Below are positions 24,385 to 32,851 of a stretch of DNA of 45,199 bases, piece by piece. How positions within the stretch are numbered: the stretch's first letter is position 1; each line of letters starts with the position of its first letter. The notes under the pieces were generated by a model, which did not search any database, was not told the origin of the DNA, and saw only the letters and a program-made list of their open reading frames with translations. Made by a program: the position numbers and the translations under genes. The stretch comes from Phormidium sp. OSCR (GTDB taxonomy: Bacteria; Cyanobacteriota; Cyanobacteriia; Cyanobacteriales; Geitlerinemataceae). Location of the stretch: NCBI GenBank assembly GCA_001314905.1, contig LJZT01000026.1, positions 1 through 45,199 on the forward strand, in the 5' to 3' direction.

Positions 24385-26679
24385 ATGAATCATAACTTAT
24401 TGGCAAAAAGCAAGCCACAACGCAGTCTCCAAGACCACTTAAACGATACAGAAGAAGCAGCGCGTTGGATTTTTCGCGATCGCATCCTAGAGAACTGGTG
24501 TCGTTTTTTCAAAACAGAGCCAACTCTATTTCTTCGCTTACTGCGTGTAGCCGCTCTCTTTCATGATGTCGGCAAAGCAAACCATGAGTTTCAGCAGATG
24601 TGCCATGGTCAACGGGTCAAACAAACCCTACGACATGAATGGCTCTCTGCCTTGATTTTACATTTATATGCTGTCCGAAATTGGCTAGATCCTGCCGAAA
24701 ACTTTGATTTTGAAGTGGTGGTTGCAGCCGTCCTCGGTCATCACATGAAGGCGGATGATAACTGGTCGAATACTTGTAAAACTGCCGTCAAGATCCTGGA
24801 CTTAGATTTAAACTCAGAACAAGTTCAGTCGGTCCTGCTTCGAGTTTGTAACATTTTAGATCTCAAAGAAGTTCCCAACGACCTTCCTGAGCGATGGAAC
24901 TTTGATGACCCCATTTGGAAAGCAGCCAGAAAGGATGGACGGTTCACCGGAAAAAAATCGTTTCAACGTTCGATCCGGCGTGATCCGAAACGACGAGGTT
25001 TACATTTAGCCGTCAAAGCGGGTCTGGTGGCAGCCGACACCGCCGCCTCGGGACTGATCCGTGAAGGTCATTCAATTCAAACCTGGATTGAGGAACAGCT
25101 ACATAAACCTCCTCTCACCGTTGAGGAATTAGATCGGGACATTCTTCACCCCAAATATAAAGCGTTAGAACGCACATTTGAGGAACTTTATAATTTCCAG
25201 AAAAATGCTCAAAACTTGAGCGATCGCGCCTTGCTACTCGCCGGGTGTGGTCGCGGCAAAACCCTAGCGGCATATCTCTGGGTTCGTGGAGTGATTCGTC
25301 GGGGAACCTATCCCATTGGTCGTGTCTTGTTTCTCTATCCTACTCGGGGAACCGCCACGGAGGGCTTTAAGGACTATGTGAAGGCTGCCCCTGAATCGGA
25401 TGCGGGTTTGTTTCATGGAACCAGTACCTATGAACTTGACCAACTGATGCAGTCACCGGATGATGGCGATTCGAGTGATGGTAAGTCCGATTATCGAACC
25501 GATCCCCGTCTATTTGCCTTGGGATTATGGGGGAAACGCTATCTGTCGGCCACAGTTGATCGCTTTTTAGCCTTTCTCTCCTTTGACTATGGTTCGACCG
25601 TGCTATTGCCTATGTTGAGTGATGCGGCGATTGTTCTCGATGAAATTCACGCCTATGATCGCCGAATGTTCGACCAAGTGGTGGCGTTTTTGAACGCATT
25701 TGATGGTCCCGTCTTGTGTATGACCGCTACTCTATCTGAAGTCCGACGCAACGAACTTGAAGACCTCGGCTTAGAACGCTATCCCCAAGATCGCCAAGAA
25801 TTGCGAGATTTAGCCCAAGAAGAAGAGCGCGATCGCTACCACATCCAACATTGTCAGCCCACAGTCGCCCAGCAAGCTGCGATCGAGGCCTATCAAGCCG
25901 GAAAACGGGTGCTTTGGGTCGTCAATACCGTTGGCCGTTGTCAGCAAATCACCAGGGAGGTACAGAAAACGTTCAAAAAGTTGGGAGACGAAGAGACTCA
26001 GGTGCTGTGTTACCACAGTCGTTTTAAACTCAAGCATCGCAACCAACGACATCAACAAGTGGTTCAAGCGTTCAAACAGTCGGAAGGTAAACCAGTAGAG
26101 AGGGCGATCGCCATCACCACTCAAGTCTGTGAGATGAGCCTTGATCTTGATGCAGACGTGTTAGTTACGGAACTCGCACCCTGTAGCGCCTTGGTACAGC
26201 GATTTGGCCGCAGTAACCGCCATGGGATTTTGGATCACTCGCAAATCTGGGTGTATGACCCCGAAAAACCGGCTCCCTATTCCAAAGAACAGCTTGAACG
26301 CGCTCATGAGTTTCTCCACGCTGTTATCAAGGCACAACCCTACAGTAGTCAGAAACTGCTAACTGAACAGTTGGAACGTTACGGAGAACGGGAAACGAAA
26401 GCCGATAAAAATGCTCCTTTTCTGACTGGGGGCTATTTCGCCAATCGCGAGTCATTCCGGGATATCGAGAACTGGACTCACGACTGTATTTTATGGCAGG
26501 ACTTAGACGAGGCGATCGCTCGGATCGAGGCCAAAGACCCCACATGGCACGAGTTGGTGCTTCCCGTTCCCAATTTTGTCCCCACTGAGCGACCCAGTGA
26601 CACCCAAGGACAGTTTCTCAAGTATCTGCGTCTGGCTCCCGATGCTCTTTACAGTGAAACCGTAGGATTTCAAGCATGA
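24385..26679 (+). CDS. cas3: Cas3 HD nuclease-helicase
   Basis: About 764 residues. An N-terminal HD nuclease domain (LFHDVGKANHEFQ, HD pair about 60-61; LGHHMK later) precedes a superfamily 2 helicase: GCGRGKT (motif I, about 286), DEIH (motif II, about 418), MTATLSE (motif III), TTQVCEMSLDLDADVL (motif V) and LVQRFGRSNR (motif VI). This enzyme is recruited by the Cascade complex and degrades the targeted DNA. I choose the ATG at 24385, which has GAGG 9 nt upstream; a GTG at 24370 overlapping the cas6 stop is possible. Its end overlaps the start of cas8 by 4 bp (ATGA), so they are translationally coupled. Confidence 0.92.
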   Translation: MNHNLLAKSKPQRSLQDHLNDTEEAARWIFRDRILENWCRFFKTEPTLFLRLLRVAALFHDVGKANHEFQQMCHGQRVKQTLRHEWLSALILHLYAVRNWLDPAENFDFEVVVAAVLGHHMKADDNWSNTCKTAVKILDLDLNSEQVQSVLLRVCNILDLKEVPNDLPERWNFDDPIWKAARKDGRFTGKKSFQRSIRRDPKRRGLHLAVKAGLVAADTAASGLIREGHSIQTWIEEQLHKPPLTVEELDRDILHPKYKALERTFEELYNFQKNAQNLSDRALLLAGCGRGKTLAAYLWVRGVIRRGTYPIGRVLFLYPTRGTATEGFKDYVKAAPESDAGLFHGTSTYELDQLMQSPDDGDSSDGKSDYRTDPRLFALGLWGKRYLSATVDRFLAFLSFDYGSTVLLPMLSDAAIVLDEIHAYDRRMFDQVVAFLNAFDGPVLCMTATLSEVRRNELEDLGLERYPQDRQELRDLAQEEERDRYHIQHCQPTVAQQAAIEAYQAGKRVLWVVNTVGRCQQITREVQKTFKKLGDEETQVLCYHSRFKLKHRNQRHQQVVQAFKQSEGKPVERAIAITTQVCEMSLDLDADVLVTELAPCSALVQRFGRSNRHGILDHSQIWVYDPEKPAPYSKEQLERAHEFLHAVIKAQPYSSQKLLTEQLERYGERETKADKNAPFLTGGYFANRESFRDIENWTHDCILWQDLDEAIARIEAKDPTWHELVLPVPNFVPTERPSDTQGQFLKYLRLAPDALYSETVGFQA

Positions 26680-28226
26680 TCGAACTCACCTATCGACTGG
26701 GACAGCTTCCAAGTCCCGCCTATCGTGCCGGCCTCGCTGGACTGGTGTTTTTAATTCGCTATCTCCACCGCGATCGCCCTGAAACAGAACCCCTGATTTA
26801 CACCGATATTAATCCATATGAGGCAACCTTTTACTGCGAGCCAGAAGGGTTGCAGGCATTGATGAACCTAGCCTTTGATGCCCATTACGAGGTGAAATTC
26901 TCTAAAAGCAAAATCAAAGATCCCATTGAAATTAAAGAGACGGAGGAGGGAAAACTCTATGGCTGGAATTTGCTAGTGGTCAAGGCCGCACCTTTACAGG
27001 AGCATGATCCGTCGGGACTTTGGACTCAACTTTGGTCAGACTGGTTATTGAATAGCATCCGGGCAATTCCTAAATCCCGCAAACCTTTTCAACTGCGAGC
27101 TAAGGGTGAGTCGGTGGCAATTGATAAACTCTGGAAAGCCTTACAAAAACCGGATGCCAAAGTGGGGCTAAGTTCATCGGCGCTGATTGGCGCGGAAGCC
27201 AAAACATCTGAGGGAGTCTCCCTCAATGATACCAATGCCCAACAATTCTTATTGAATTTTTGGGGTTATGTCAGTCAGCCTTATGTGCCTTGTCGGTTTG
27301 ATAGTGATGGTAAACGGGAAGACTGGGGCTATGCTGTTGCCATTCCCGATGTTCAAGATTTAGAGGACTTCATTGATGGATTTGCGGAGTTTCTTGAACG
27401 CCGTCGTCCGAATCCACCTCAATATAAGGGGTATCGACCGTTAGATGCCCTTGTAGAACTCCCGGAGGAAGCGGGACTGGATTCCTTACGGCTGATTCGA
27501 GAACGTATGACCCAAAGCGATCTGGCCAGCACCGTTGAATATGATGTGTTGGGGTTTGAAGTCTGTCATGGGGTTCGGACGAATGCCCAACGGGGTCCGG
27601 ATGTGATGACCATTAGCTATATTCAACCAGATTTAGAACGGGATAATCACTACGGCCGTATTCGAGAAACATTTCGTTGTCCTTGGTTTCGCCGACATTT
27701 ACTGCAAAATTTGCTGAAGCATCGCTCTTGGACAGCTCGTTGGGGAGACGTACTGTCAACAGCATCTCAGAAGTGGTTTGATAATCGCTTCTTTCCCCAT
27801 GATTGTCAACTTGTCTTTAATCGGGAGAAAAACATTGTGGAATTTCACGAATTAGCTCACATCATTAAATCCTTGTGCGATCGCTATCTCAATGCTCGCT
27901 TAGCCAGCAAAAATAAAGCTATTACCAAGGAAAACAAACACGAGGAGGCTCGACGAGAATTTTTTTCGGTGCGATCGCGCAGCCAGAAGGAAGCATTTCG
28001 AGAGTATTTCTTTGGCACGTTATGCAGTCAGGTAAATCCAGTTTTATCTGTCAACAAGCACAGTTCTCGATACGATGAAGACGAAAAGCTCCATCGAATG
28101 CTTTTACTGGCAGAAGCCATTGAGAAAAATACAGAAACTATTCGAGGTCTAACGATGTTGGCATTGGCGAGTAATTTCAATGCTTCTGAAAAAACAGATA
28201 AAGAACCTCCAAAGAAAGCGGACTAG
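26676..28226 (+). CDS. cas8: Cas8a1/Cmx8 (DevT-like) large subunit of Cascade
   Basis: 516 residues. The opening IELTYRLGQLPSPAYRAGLAGLVFLIRYL is characteristic of the MYXAN-type Cas8 (Cmx8; DevT in Myxococcus). Large subunits recognise the PAM and start target unwinding. The middle is weakly conserved; CPWFRRHLLQNLLKHRSWTARWGDV (about 330-355) stands out. The C-terminal ~130 residues are helical and charged and can be read as a built-in small subunit (see the Cas11 candidate). It overlaps cas3 by 4 bp and is followed 77 bp later by cas7, the same order as in the M. xanthus dev locus (devT-devR-devS). Confidence 0.85.
   Translation: MIELTYRLGQLPSPAYRAGLAGLVFLIRYLHRDRPETEPLIYTDINPYEATFYCEPEGLQALMNLAFDAHYEVKFSKSKIKDPIEIKETEEGKLYGWNLLVVKAAPLQEHDPSGLWTQLWSDWLLNSIRAIPKSRKPFQLRAKGESVAIDKLWKALQKPDAKVGLSSSALIGAEAKTSEGVSLNDTNAQQFLLNFWGYVSQPYVPCRFDSDGKREDWGYAVAIPDVQDLEDFIDGFAEFLERRRPNPPQYKGYRPLDALVELPEEAGLDSLRLIRERMTQSDLASTVEYDVLGFEVCHGVRTNAQRGPDVMTISYIQPDLERDNHYGRIRETFRCPWFRRHLLQNLLKHRSWTARWGDVLSTASQKWFDNRFFPHDCQLVFNREKNIVEFHELAHIIKSLCDRYLNARLASKNKAITKENKHEEARREFFSVRSRSQKEAFREYFFGTLCSQVNPVLSVNKHSSRYDEDEKLHRMLLLAEAIEKNTETIRGLTMLALASNFNASEKTDKEPPKKAD
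27837..28226 (+). CDS. Candidate Cas11 small subunit from an internal start in cas8
   Basis: An in-frame GTG at 27837 (codon 388 of cas8) has GGGAG (27823-27827) 9 nt upstream, a good Shine-Dalgarno spacing. The product would be 129 residues, helical and charged (starting VEFHELAHIIKSLCDRYLNA, ending with a lysine-rich tail). Internal translation of Cas11 from cas8/cas10d genes has been shown in types I-B, I-C and I-D, and no separate cas11 gene is present here. Use of this start is an inference. Confidence 0.5.
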   Translation: MEFHELAHIIKSLCDRYLNARLASKNKAITKENKHEEARREFFSVRSRSQKEAFREYFFGTLCSQVNPVLSVNKHSSRYDEDEKLHRMLLLAEAIEKNTETIRGLTMLALASNFNASEKTDKEPPKKAD

Positions 28227-28303
28227 CTCGGTTTTTGCTCTGAAAAACCTTGCCTCAGATACCCAGTCGGGATTGTTTACCCCATCGAATTTTATTCACA
28301 GTT

Positions 28304-29233
28304 ATGTCAACTTCAAACCCATCTCTCAATCTGTTTGCAACGGTCTTAACTCATGCTGCCCCGAGTAGTAATTATCGAGGTGAGTCAGAACAAAATCGAA
28401 CGGTTTTACAGAAAATTGCCCGAGGTGAACATCAATATGCCATTGTTTCTGCCGACTCTATTCGCAATGCTATGCGGGAAACTTTAGCTCAACTGGGCTT
28501 TCCCTGTAACCGTGTTCGCATCCAGGATGCGGGGCAATTAGCAGTCTCCTTTGAAAACTTGCCCAATCCTGATCAATATGCCGATGATTGGGCATTTGGC
28601 TACATGGTTGCGGATGAAAAAAAGTATGGAAAAAACATGAGCCATCCGACAAAACGAGATAGTATTATGCGGCTGAACACAGCCGTTGCGCTGGCTCCCT
28701 ATCGTTTTGAAGCCAGTTTGCATCAATCTCCCAAAAATGTAGAACGGAAACCCCGAACTAAAGTGTTTTGGTTGAACTCTAAGGAGTCTGCATTACTTCA
28801 TCGTGAGGCAAGTTATACGGCTTTTCAATATCCTGTTGCATTATGTGGGCGGGATTGTCAGACTAATCCAGAATGGACGAAAGGATTGCTACAAGCGATC
28901 GCCCAACTAAATAATGTCGCCGGTGCTCATGCTCGTAGCTATTTTGAGTTTGCCCCTCGCTCCTTAGTGGTTCGTTTAACACCAAAGCTTGTAGCAGGTT
29001 TTGATACCTATGGGTTTGATGAAACGGGCAACTGGCGGGAACTTTCCCGCTTGAATGATCAGGATTTACCGGCTCAAGAATTCTGGCTGGGTGGGGACTG
29101 TGTTCGTCAGATGTCAGAGGAAAAAGTTGACGCCTTAGAACAGGCGGGTGCTCATCTCTATCAAAACCCAGATCGCCTCTTGGACGAGTTGACGCAGGTG
29201 TTTCTAGGAGACTCAGATCGTGCTACTACTTAA
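28304..29233 (+). CDS. cas7: Cas7/DevR backbone subunit of Cascade
   Basis: 309 residues from the ATG at 28304 (MSTSNPSLNLFATVLTHAAP); the frame runs 18 codons further upstream. Cas7 forms the filament along the guide RNA. DevR-like features: N-terminal strand NLFATVLTHAAPSSNYRGESEQNRTVLQKI, ADSIRNAMRETL (the segment where Cas7 proteins bind RNA), AVALAPYRFEASLHQSP, and FQYPVALCGRDCQTNPEW. C-terminal RSLVVRLTPKLVAGFDTYGFDE closes the RRM-like fold. It overlaps cas5 by 14 bp. Confidence 0.88.
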   Translation: MSTSNPSLNLFATVLTHAAPSSNYRGESEQNRTVLQKIARGEHQYAIVSADSIRNAMRETLAQLGFPCNRVRIQDAGQLAVSFENLPNPDQYADDWAFGYMVADEKKYGKNMSHPTKRDSIMRLNTAVALAPYRFEASLHQSPKNVERKPRTKVFWLNSKESALLHREASYTAFQYPVALCGRDCQTNPEWTKGLLQAIAQLNNVAGAHARSYFEFAPRSLVVRLTPKLVAGFDTYGFDETGNWRELSRLNDQDLPAQEFWLGGDCVRQMSEEKVDALEQAGAHLYQNPDRLLDELTQVFLGDSDRATT

Positions 29234-29906
29234 GTTAAAGGCTCCCTTTGCCGCTTTTCGTCCCTTACAAGCGGGGACATTTCGCGCCACAGCTCCAACC
29301 ATTTCTCCAACCGCTGCCTATGGGTTATTGCTGAACATAGCTGCTATTGAAACTCGTGATTGGAGCAAGATTAGTAAATCAGCAACTCCAATGTTGAAGA
29401 ATCTGCCAAACATCGAGATTGCGATCGCCAATCGGATTGAGCCTGAAACAGCGATTCTGTTTCAGCAACTGCATAATGTCCCTGTAGGGAACGTTAAACC
29501 AGAACAGTGGGAACGCACTCAGGGATGTAAGCCTAATATCAAGCCTGTGCGTCGGGAAATTTTGGTGGACTTTGAGGCGGTGATAGCGGTGCGTTGTGAG
29601 ATGGACTTGCGATCGCGCATTCTCGCCGGTTTGGAGGGGGAATATAATGGCGATCGCTATGGCTTGCCATTTGCGGGGGACAATAATTTTTTATTTGATA
29701 CCATCGAGGTTTTACCGGCGGTGGCCCCTCTCCCTTGGTATTCTCGTATAGCAGACGATGCTCGGCCACAACGAGGAGTTTGTCGATTAACCACTTGGAT
29801 AGATCGCACTCAATCGAGTCAAACAGTGGTTGAAACCTTTGCTCCCATTTCTGACCCCACGGTGGAACCGCCAGACGGAGCCTGGACCATGTTACCTCGT
29901 CCATAA
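29220..29906 (+). CDS. cas5: Cas5/DevS subunit of Cascade
   Basis: 228 residues from a GTG at 29220 that overlaps cas7 by 14 bp; AGGAG lies 9 nt upstream and supports this start. The N-terminus LLLKLKAPFAAFRPLQAGTFRATAPTISPTAAYGLLLNIAAIE is the Cas5 signature (beta strand, then S/T-P-T-x-x-x-x-G-L-L). Cas5 caps the 5' handle of the guide RNA. The middle QLHNVPVGN and DLRSRILAGLEGEYNGDRYGLPFAGDNNFLFDTIEVL and the tryptophan-rich C-terminus agree with the DevS branch. Last gene of the effector set before an unrelated Uma2 gene. Confidence 0.9.
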   Translation: MLLLKLKAPFAAFRPLQAGTFRATAPTISPTAAYGLLLNIAAIETRDWSKISKSATPMLKNLPNIEIAIANRIEPETAILFQQLHNVPVGNVKPEQWERTQGCKPNIKPVRREILVDFEAVIAVRCEMDLRSRILAGLEGEYNGDRYGLPFAGDNNFLFDTIEVLPAVAPLPWYSRIADDARPQRGVCRLTTWIDRTQSSQTVVETFAPISDPTVEPPDGAWTMLPRP

Positions 29907-29972
29907 TTTTCGTTGGGGGGCGATCGCTCTCGTTAAAATTGAGCTAACTCGCCTCCCATCTGAACTGTTGCA

Positions 29973-30515
29973 ATGATTACCACCTCATCCCTCACCCTCG
30001 ATCAATTTCTGGCATTACCAGAGAGCGATGTCACCTACGAACTTATCGATGGACAAGCCATCCCCAAAATGTCTCCCAAGTTTCGCCATTCCCGCACCCA
30101 AAAAACACTCCTATTTTTACTAGAAACTTGGGCAAACAACAACGGATTTTTACAGCCAGAATGGGCAGTGCGACTCCAACGACAGGGTCGCGATTGGGTT
30201 CCCGTTCCCGCTCTACTCTATATCTCCTTTGAGCGCCTCTCCCCCGATTGGGAGGACGATGCGCCCTGTCCCGTTGCGCCAGAATTAGTTGTAGACATTG
30301 TCTCTCCTGGACAGTCCTTTGGGGCGATCGCCGAAAAAGCCAGCGCCTATCTCATTGCCGGAGTAGAACGAGTCTGGCTCATTGATACTCAGCATCGTAG
30401 TTTAACGGTGTTCACCGCCAATCAGATGCCCCGAATTTATCAGCCGCCGGATGTCGTTGAAGATGATTTATTTCCCGAGTTGACTCTTTCAGTCTCGGAT
30501 ATTTTTCACTCGTGA
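29973..30515 (+). CDS. Uma2 family (DUF820) protein inside the cas operon
   Basis: 180 residues. Motifs: LTLDQFLALPESDVTYELIDGQAIPKMSPKFRHSRTQ, PVPALLYISFERL, CPVAPELVVDIVSPGQSFGAIAEKASAYLIAGVERVWLIDT, RSLTVFTANQ. These are the Uma2/PD-(D/E)XK positions, though the usual PD pair before the second strand is altered (VPALLYIS where others have xPDxxx), so catalysis is doubtful. It sits between cas5 and cas4-cas1, 66 bp after cas5, and is followed by a terminator-like hairpin. Either it was inserted by chance or it serves the CRISPR system. It is the third Uma2 gene in the window. Confidence 0.87.
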   Translation: MITTSSLTLDQFLALPESDVTYELIDGQAIPKMSPKFRHSRTQKTLLFLLETWANNNGFLQPEWAVRLQRQGRDWVPVPALLYISFERLSPDWEDDAPCPVAPELVVDIVSPGQSFGAIAEKASAYLIAGVERVWLIDTQHRSLTVFTANQMPRIYQPPDVVEDDLFPELTLSVSDIFHS

Positions 30516-30561
30516 ATGGTTAAAAGGGTGTCAACTCAGAAAAGTTTAAAACCTTTTAGAA

Positions 30562-30593
30562 GCCGGAAGCATGGCTGCCGGCTCGCTTTTTTA
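30562..30593 (+). terminator. Hairpin with T run between Uma2 and cas4-cas1 (copy 2)
   Basis: AGCCGG (30562-30567) pairs with CCGGCT (30579-30584) around the loop AAGCATGGCTG. A T run follows (30588-30593). The loop differs from the copy at 22498 by one base, and the stem differs by compensatory changes. It could terminate the effector transcript and separate it from the adaptation genes. Confidence 0.6.
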
Positions 30594-30627
30594 AGATAGA
30601 CCTGAACTCTATTCAAGGTCTGAAAAC

Positions 30628-32283
30628 ATGACAACGACAACCCTATCCTCAACCTCAACGATTCGGGTTTGTGCCTTGCACGCCTTCGCCTATTGTCCTC
30701 GCCTTTTTTACCTCGAAGAAGTCGAAGAACTTTACACCCAAAATCAAGCGGTATTTGAAGGTCGTCGCTTGCACGCCGAACTTGAACGTCAAGAAGAGGG
30801 CGAATGGGACGATTTCTTTCTCACCGACGAAACCCTGGGTTTGCGAGGTCGGGTGGATGCCTTGCGGACTCGCGATGGACAGTTGATTCCTTACGAGCAT
30901 AAGAAGGGACGATGCTATCGTGATGCCAACAAACAGGCTCAGGCTTGGCAGAGCGATCGCCTGCAAATCCTCGCCTACTGCTGTCTCCTAGAAACCATTG
31001 CCCAACATCCCATTCAAGAAGGTCGTATCCGCTACCACGGCGATAACACCTTAGTCAAAATTCCCTTCAACCCGGAGACTCGTGCCGAAGTTGAAGCCGC
31101 TGTCGCCGCAGCACAAACCCTGCGCCAGTCCCAGCAACGTCCCCCCGTCACCGACAACGAGCGGCTTTGTGCCTCCTGTTCCCTGGCTCCCGTGTGTCTG
31201 CCCGAAGAAACACGCTTTACTGACGATGACACCCATCAACCGCCGCGCTTGTTTCCCAAGGATGATGACCGCCAAATTGTCCATATCCTGGAACCGGGAA
31301 CCCGAGTGGGACGCACAGGGGAGCAGTTGAAAATCACCCGTCGCAATCAGCCGGTAGAAACCCTCTCCGTGCGTCAGGTGCAACAAGTTGTCCTTCATAG
31401 CTTCTCGCAAATCTCCACCCAAGCCTTGCATCTTTGTACCTATCACGACATCGGCGTTCATTGGATTTCTGGAGGCGGGCGCTATGTGGGCAGTTTGGAT
31501 TGGCGACAAGGTAGTCTACAACGGCGCTGTGGGCAATATCGAGCCCTCACCCAGCCGGAGATTTGCCTGGATTTGGCCCAGCGTTTAGTCACCTGTCGCG
31601 CCAAAGGGCAACGTCAGTTTCTGATGCGTGGCAAACGCAATCTCAATGGTTCCACGGAAGCCGTGGCCTCAGTGGTGACCTCCATGAAGCGGCTATTAAA
31701 ATCCATTGAGCGCGCCGAGTCCCTAGAGCAACTCTTGGGATTGGAGGGGAATCTAGCCGCCCTCTATTTTTCCGGGTTAGGACACCTGGTGTCTGCCAAA
31801 GTGGCCCCAGAGTTGCAGTTCAATGGACGCAATCGCCGTCCTCCGAAGGATCGCTTTAATGCCTTATTGGGATTCGGCTACAGTTTGTTGCTTAAGGATG
31901 TCATTAACGCCATTTTGACCGTGGGGTTGGAGCCAGGATTGGGGTTCTACCACCAGTTACGCTCTCAGGCCCCTCCCCTGGGATTGGATTTGATGGAGAT
32001 TTTCCGAGTTTCCCTTGTGGATATGCCGATTTTGGCTTCTGTGAATCGCAGTCAGTGGGATGTCGTGGCGGATTTCGACATTCGCGGCGATCGGGTTTGG
32101 CTGAGTGAGGCGGGCCGTCGCAAGTTCATCGAGATTTATGAGCGGCGCAAGGGGGAGAGTTGGAAACATCCGGTTCTCAAATATTCCCTCACCTACCGTC
32201 GTCTGTTGGAGTTGGAAGTGCGGCTATTGGAGAAAGAGTGGTCTGGGGAAGCGAATGTGTTTGCTCGTTCTGTGGTTCGTTAG
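30628..32283 (+). CDS. cas4-cas1: Cas4-Cas1 fusion, spacer integrase with PAM-end processing nuclease
   Basis: 551 residues. The first ~200 form Cas4: an N-terminal Cys (TIRVCALHAFAYCPRLFYLEEVEE), RGRVDALR and IPYEHKKGRCYRDANKQAQAW (RecB-type motifs II/III), and a C-terminal cysteine cluster (LCASCSLAPVC) completing the Fe-S site. The remaining ~340 are Cas1, which inserts spacers: LLGLEGNLAALYFSGLGHLV (catalytic E), GLGFYHQLRSQAPPLGLDLMEIFRVSLVDM (catalytic H and D/E). The fusion is typical of I-G and MYXAN loci, including the M. xanthus dev locus. The ATG at 30628 has AAGGT 8 nt upstream. A terminator-like hairpin before it implies its own promoter. Followed by cas2 after 14 bp. Confidence 0.93.
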   Translation: MTTTTLSSTSTIRVCALHAFAYCPRLFYLEEVEELYTQNQAVFEGRRLHAELERQEEGEWDDFFLTDETLGLRGRVDALRTRDGQLIPYEHKKGRCYRDANKQAQAWQSDRLQILAYCCLLETIAQHPIQEGRIRYHGDNTLVKIPFNPETRAEVEAAVAAAQTLRQSQQRPPVTDNERLCASCSLAPVCLPEETRFTDDDTHQPPRLFPKDDDRQIVHILEPGTRVGRTGEQLKITRRNQPVETLSVRQVQQVVLHSFSQISTQALHLCTYHDIGVHWISGGGRYVGSLDWRQGSLQRRCGQYRALTQPEICLDLAQRLVTCRAKGQRQFLMRGKRNLNGSTEAVASVVTSMKRLLKSIERAESLEQLLGLEGNLAALYFSGLGHLVSAKVAPELQFNGRNRRPPKDRFNALLGFGYSLLLKDVINAILTVGLEPGLGFYHQLRSQAPPLGLDLMEIFRVSLVDMPILASVNRSQWDVVADFDIRGDRVWLSEAGRRKFIEIYERRKGESWKHPVLKYSLTYRRLLELEVRLLEKEWSGEANVFARSVVR

Positions 32284-32297
32284 GGAGGTCAGAAAAG

Positions 32298-32591
32298 ATG
32301 GCTGAATTGCATCACTGGTATATTGTCGCCTATGACATCCGCTCTCCCAAGCGTTGGCGTAAGGCCTATAAGCTGTTGCAGGGATATGGGAGCCGTTTGC
32401 AGTATTCGATGTTTCGCTGTTGGTTGAATCCACGGGAACGGGAGAAACTGCGATGGCAACTGGAGTCGATTTTGACGGCGGAGGATGAGTTACTGTTGAT
32501 TCGGCTGTCTCACCAATGTGTCCGAGATTTGCCGCAATATAACCGTCGGGAGGCATGGTCTTTGGATGAGTTGCCTTATCGGGTGATGTAG
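32298..32591 (+). CDS. cas2: Cas2, adaptation complex subunit
   Basis: 97 residues from the ATG at 32298, preceded by AGGGAGGT (32282-32289), a strong ribosome-binding site. The first strand HHWYIVAYDIRSPKRWRKAYKLLQGYGSRLQYSMFRCWL has the conserved D after the first beta strand and the Y-G-x-x-x-Q-x-S-x-F/Y motif. Cas2 bridges two Cas1 dimers during spacer insertion. It lies 14 bp after cas4-cas1 and just before the leader. Confidence 0.95.
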   Translation: MAELHHWYIVAYDIRSPKRWRKAYKLLQGYGSRLQYSMFRCWLNPREREKLRWQLESILTAEDELLLIRLSHQCVRDLPQYNRREAWSLDELPYRVM

Positions 32592-32851
32592 GGGGAAGAA
32601 TGTGCAAGGATAGCTCGATGTTGACTCAAGGGATGAGTGACCTGTGGCTGAAATGCTTGTTGGCTCAAGGTTTTGGGCTGCTTGGGGGTGCGAGGGTTGC
32701 TTGCAATTTCTGGAAAGTCTCTCTATGTCTGGGTTTGCGGAGTCTGGGGTTGGCTGGTCTGGAGGCTCTTGAGGCTGGGTCAGGCTATCCTGGTGGTATC
32801 CTTGTCAAACGGTCTGTGAAACTAAGCTCTATGGCGGTTTCGAGGGTCGCA
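32592..32851 (+). promoter_or_regulatory. CRISPR leader
   Basis: 260 bp between cas2 and the first repeat without a believable gene. The strand is unusually G/T-rich (for example GGTTTTGGGCTGCTTGGGGG), as seen in other cyanobacterial leaders. I place the leader on this side because the repeat forms its better hairpin (GAAA tetraloop, G-U wobble) when read in this direction. I cannot fix the promoter. Confidence 0.7.
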
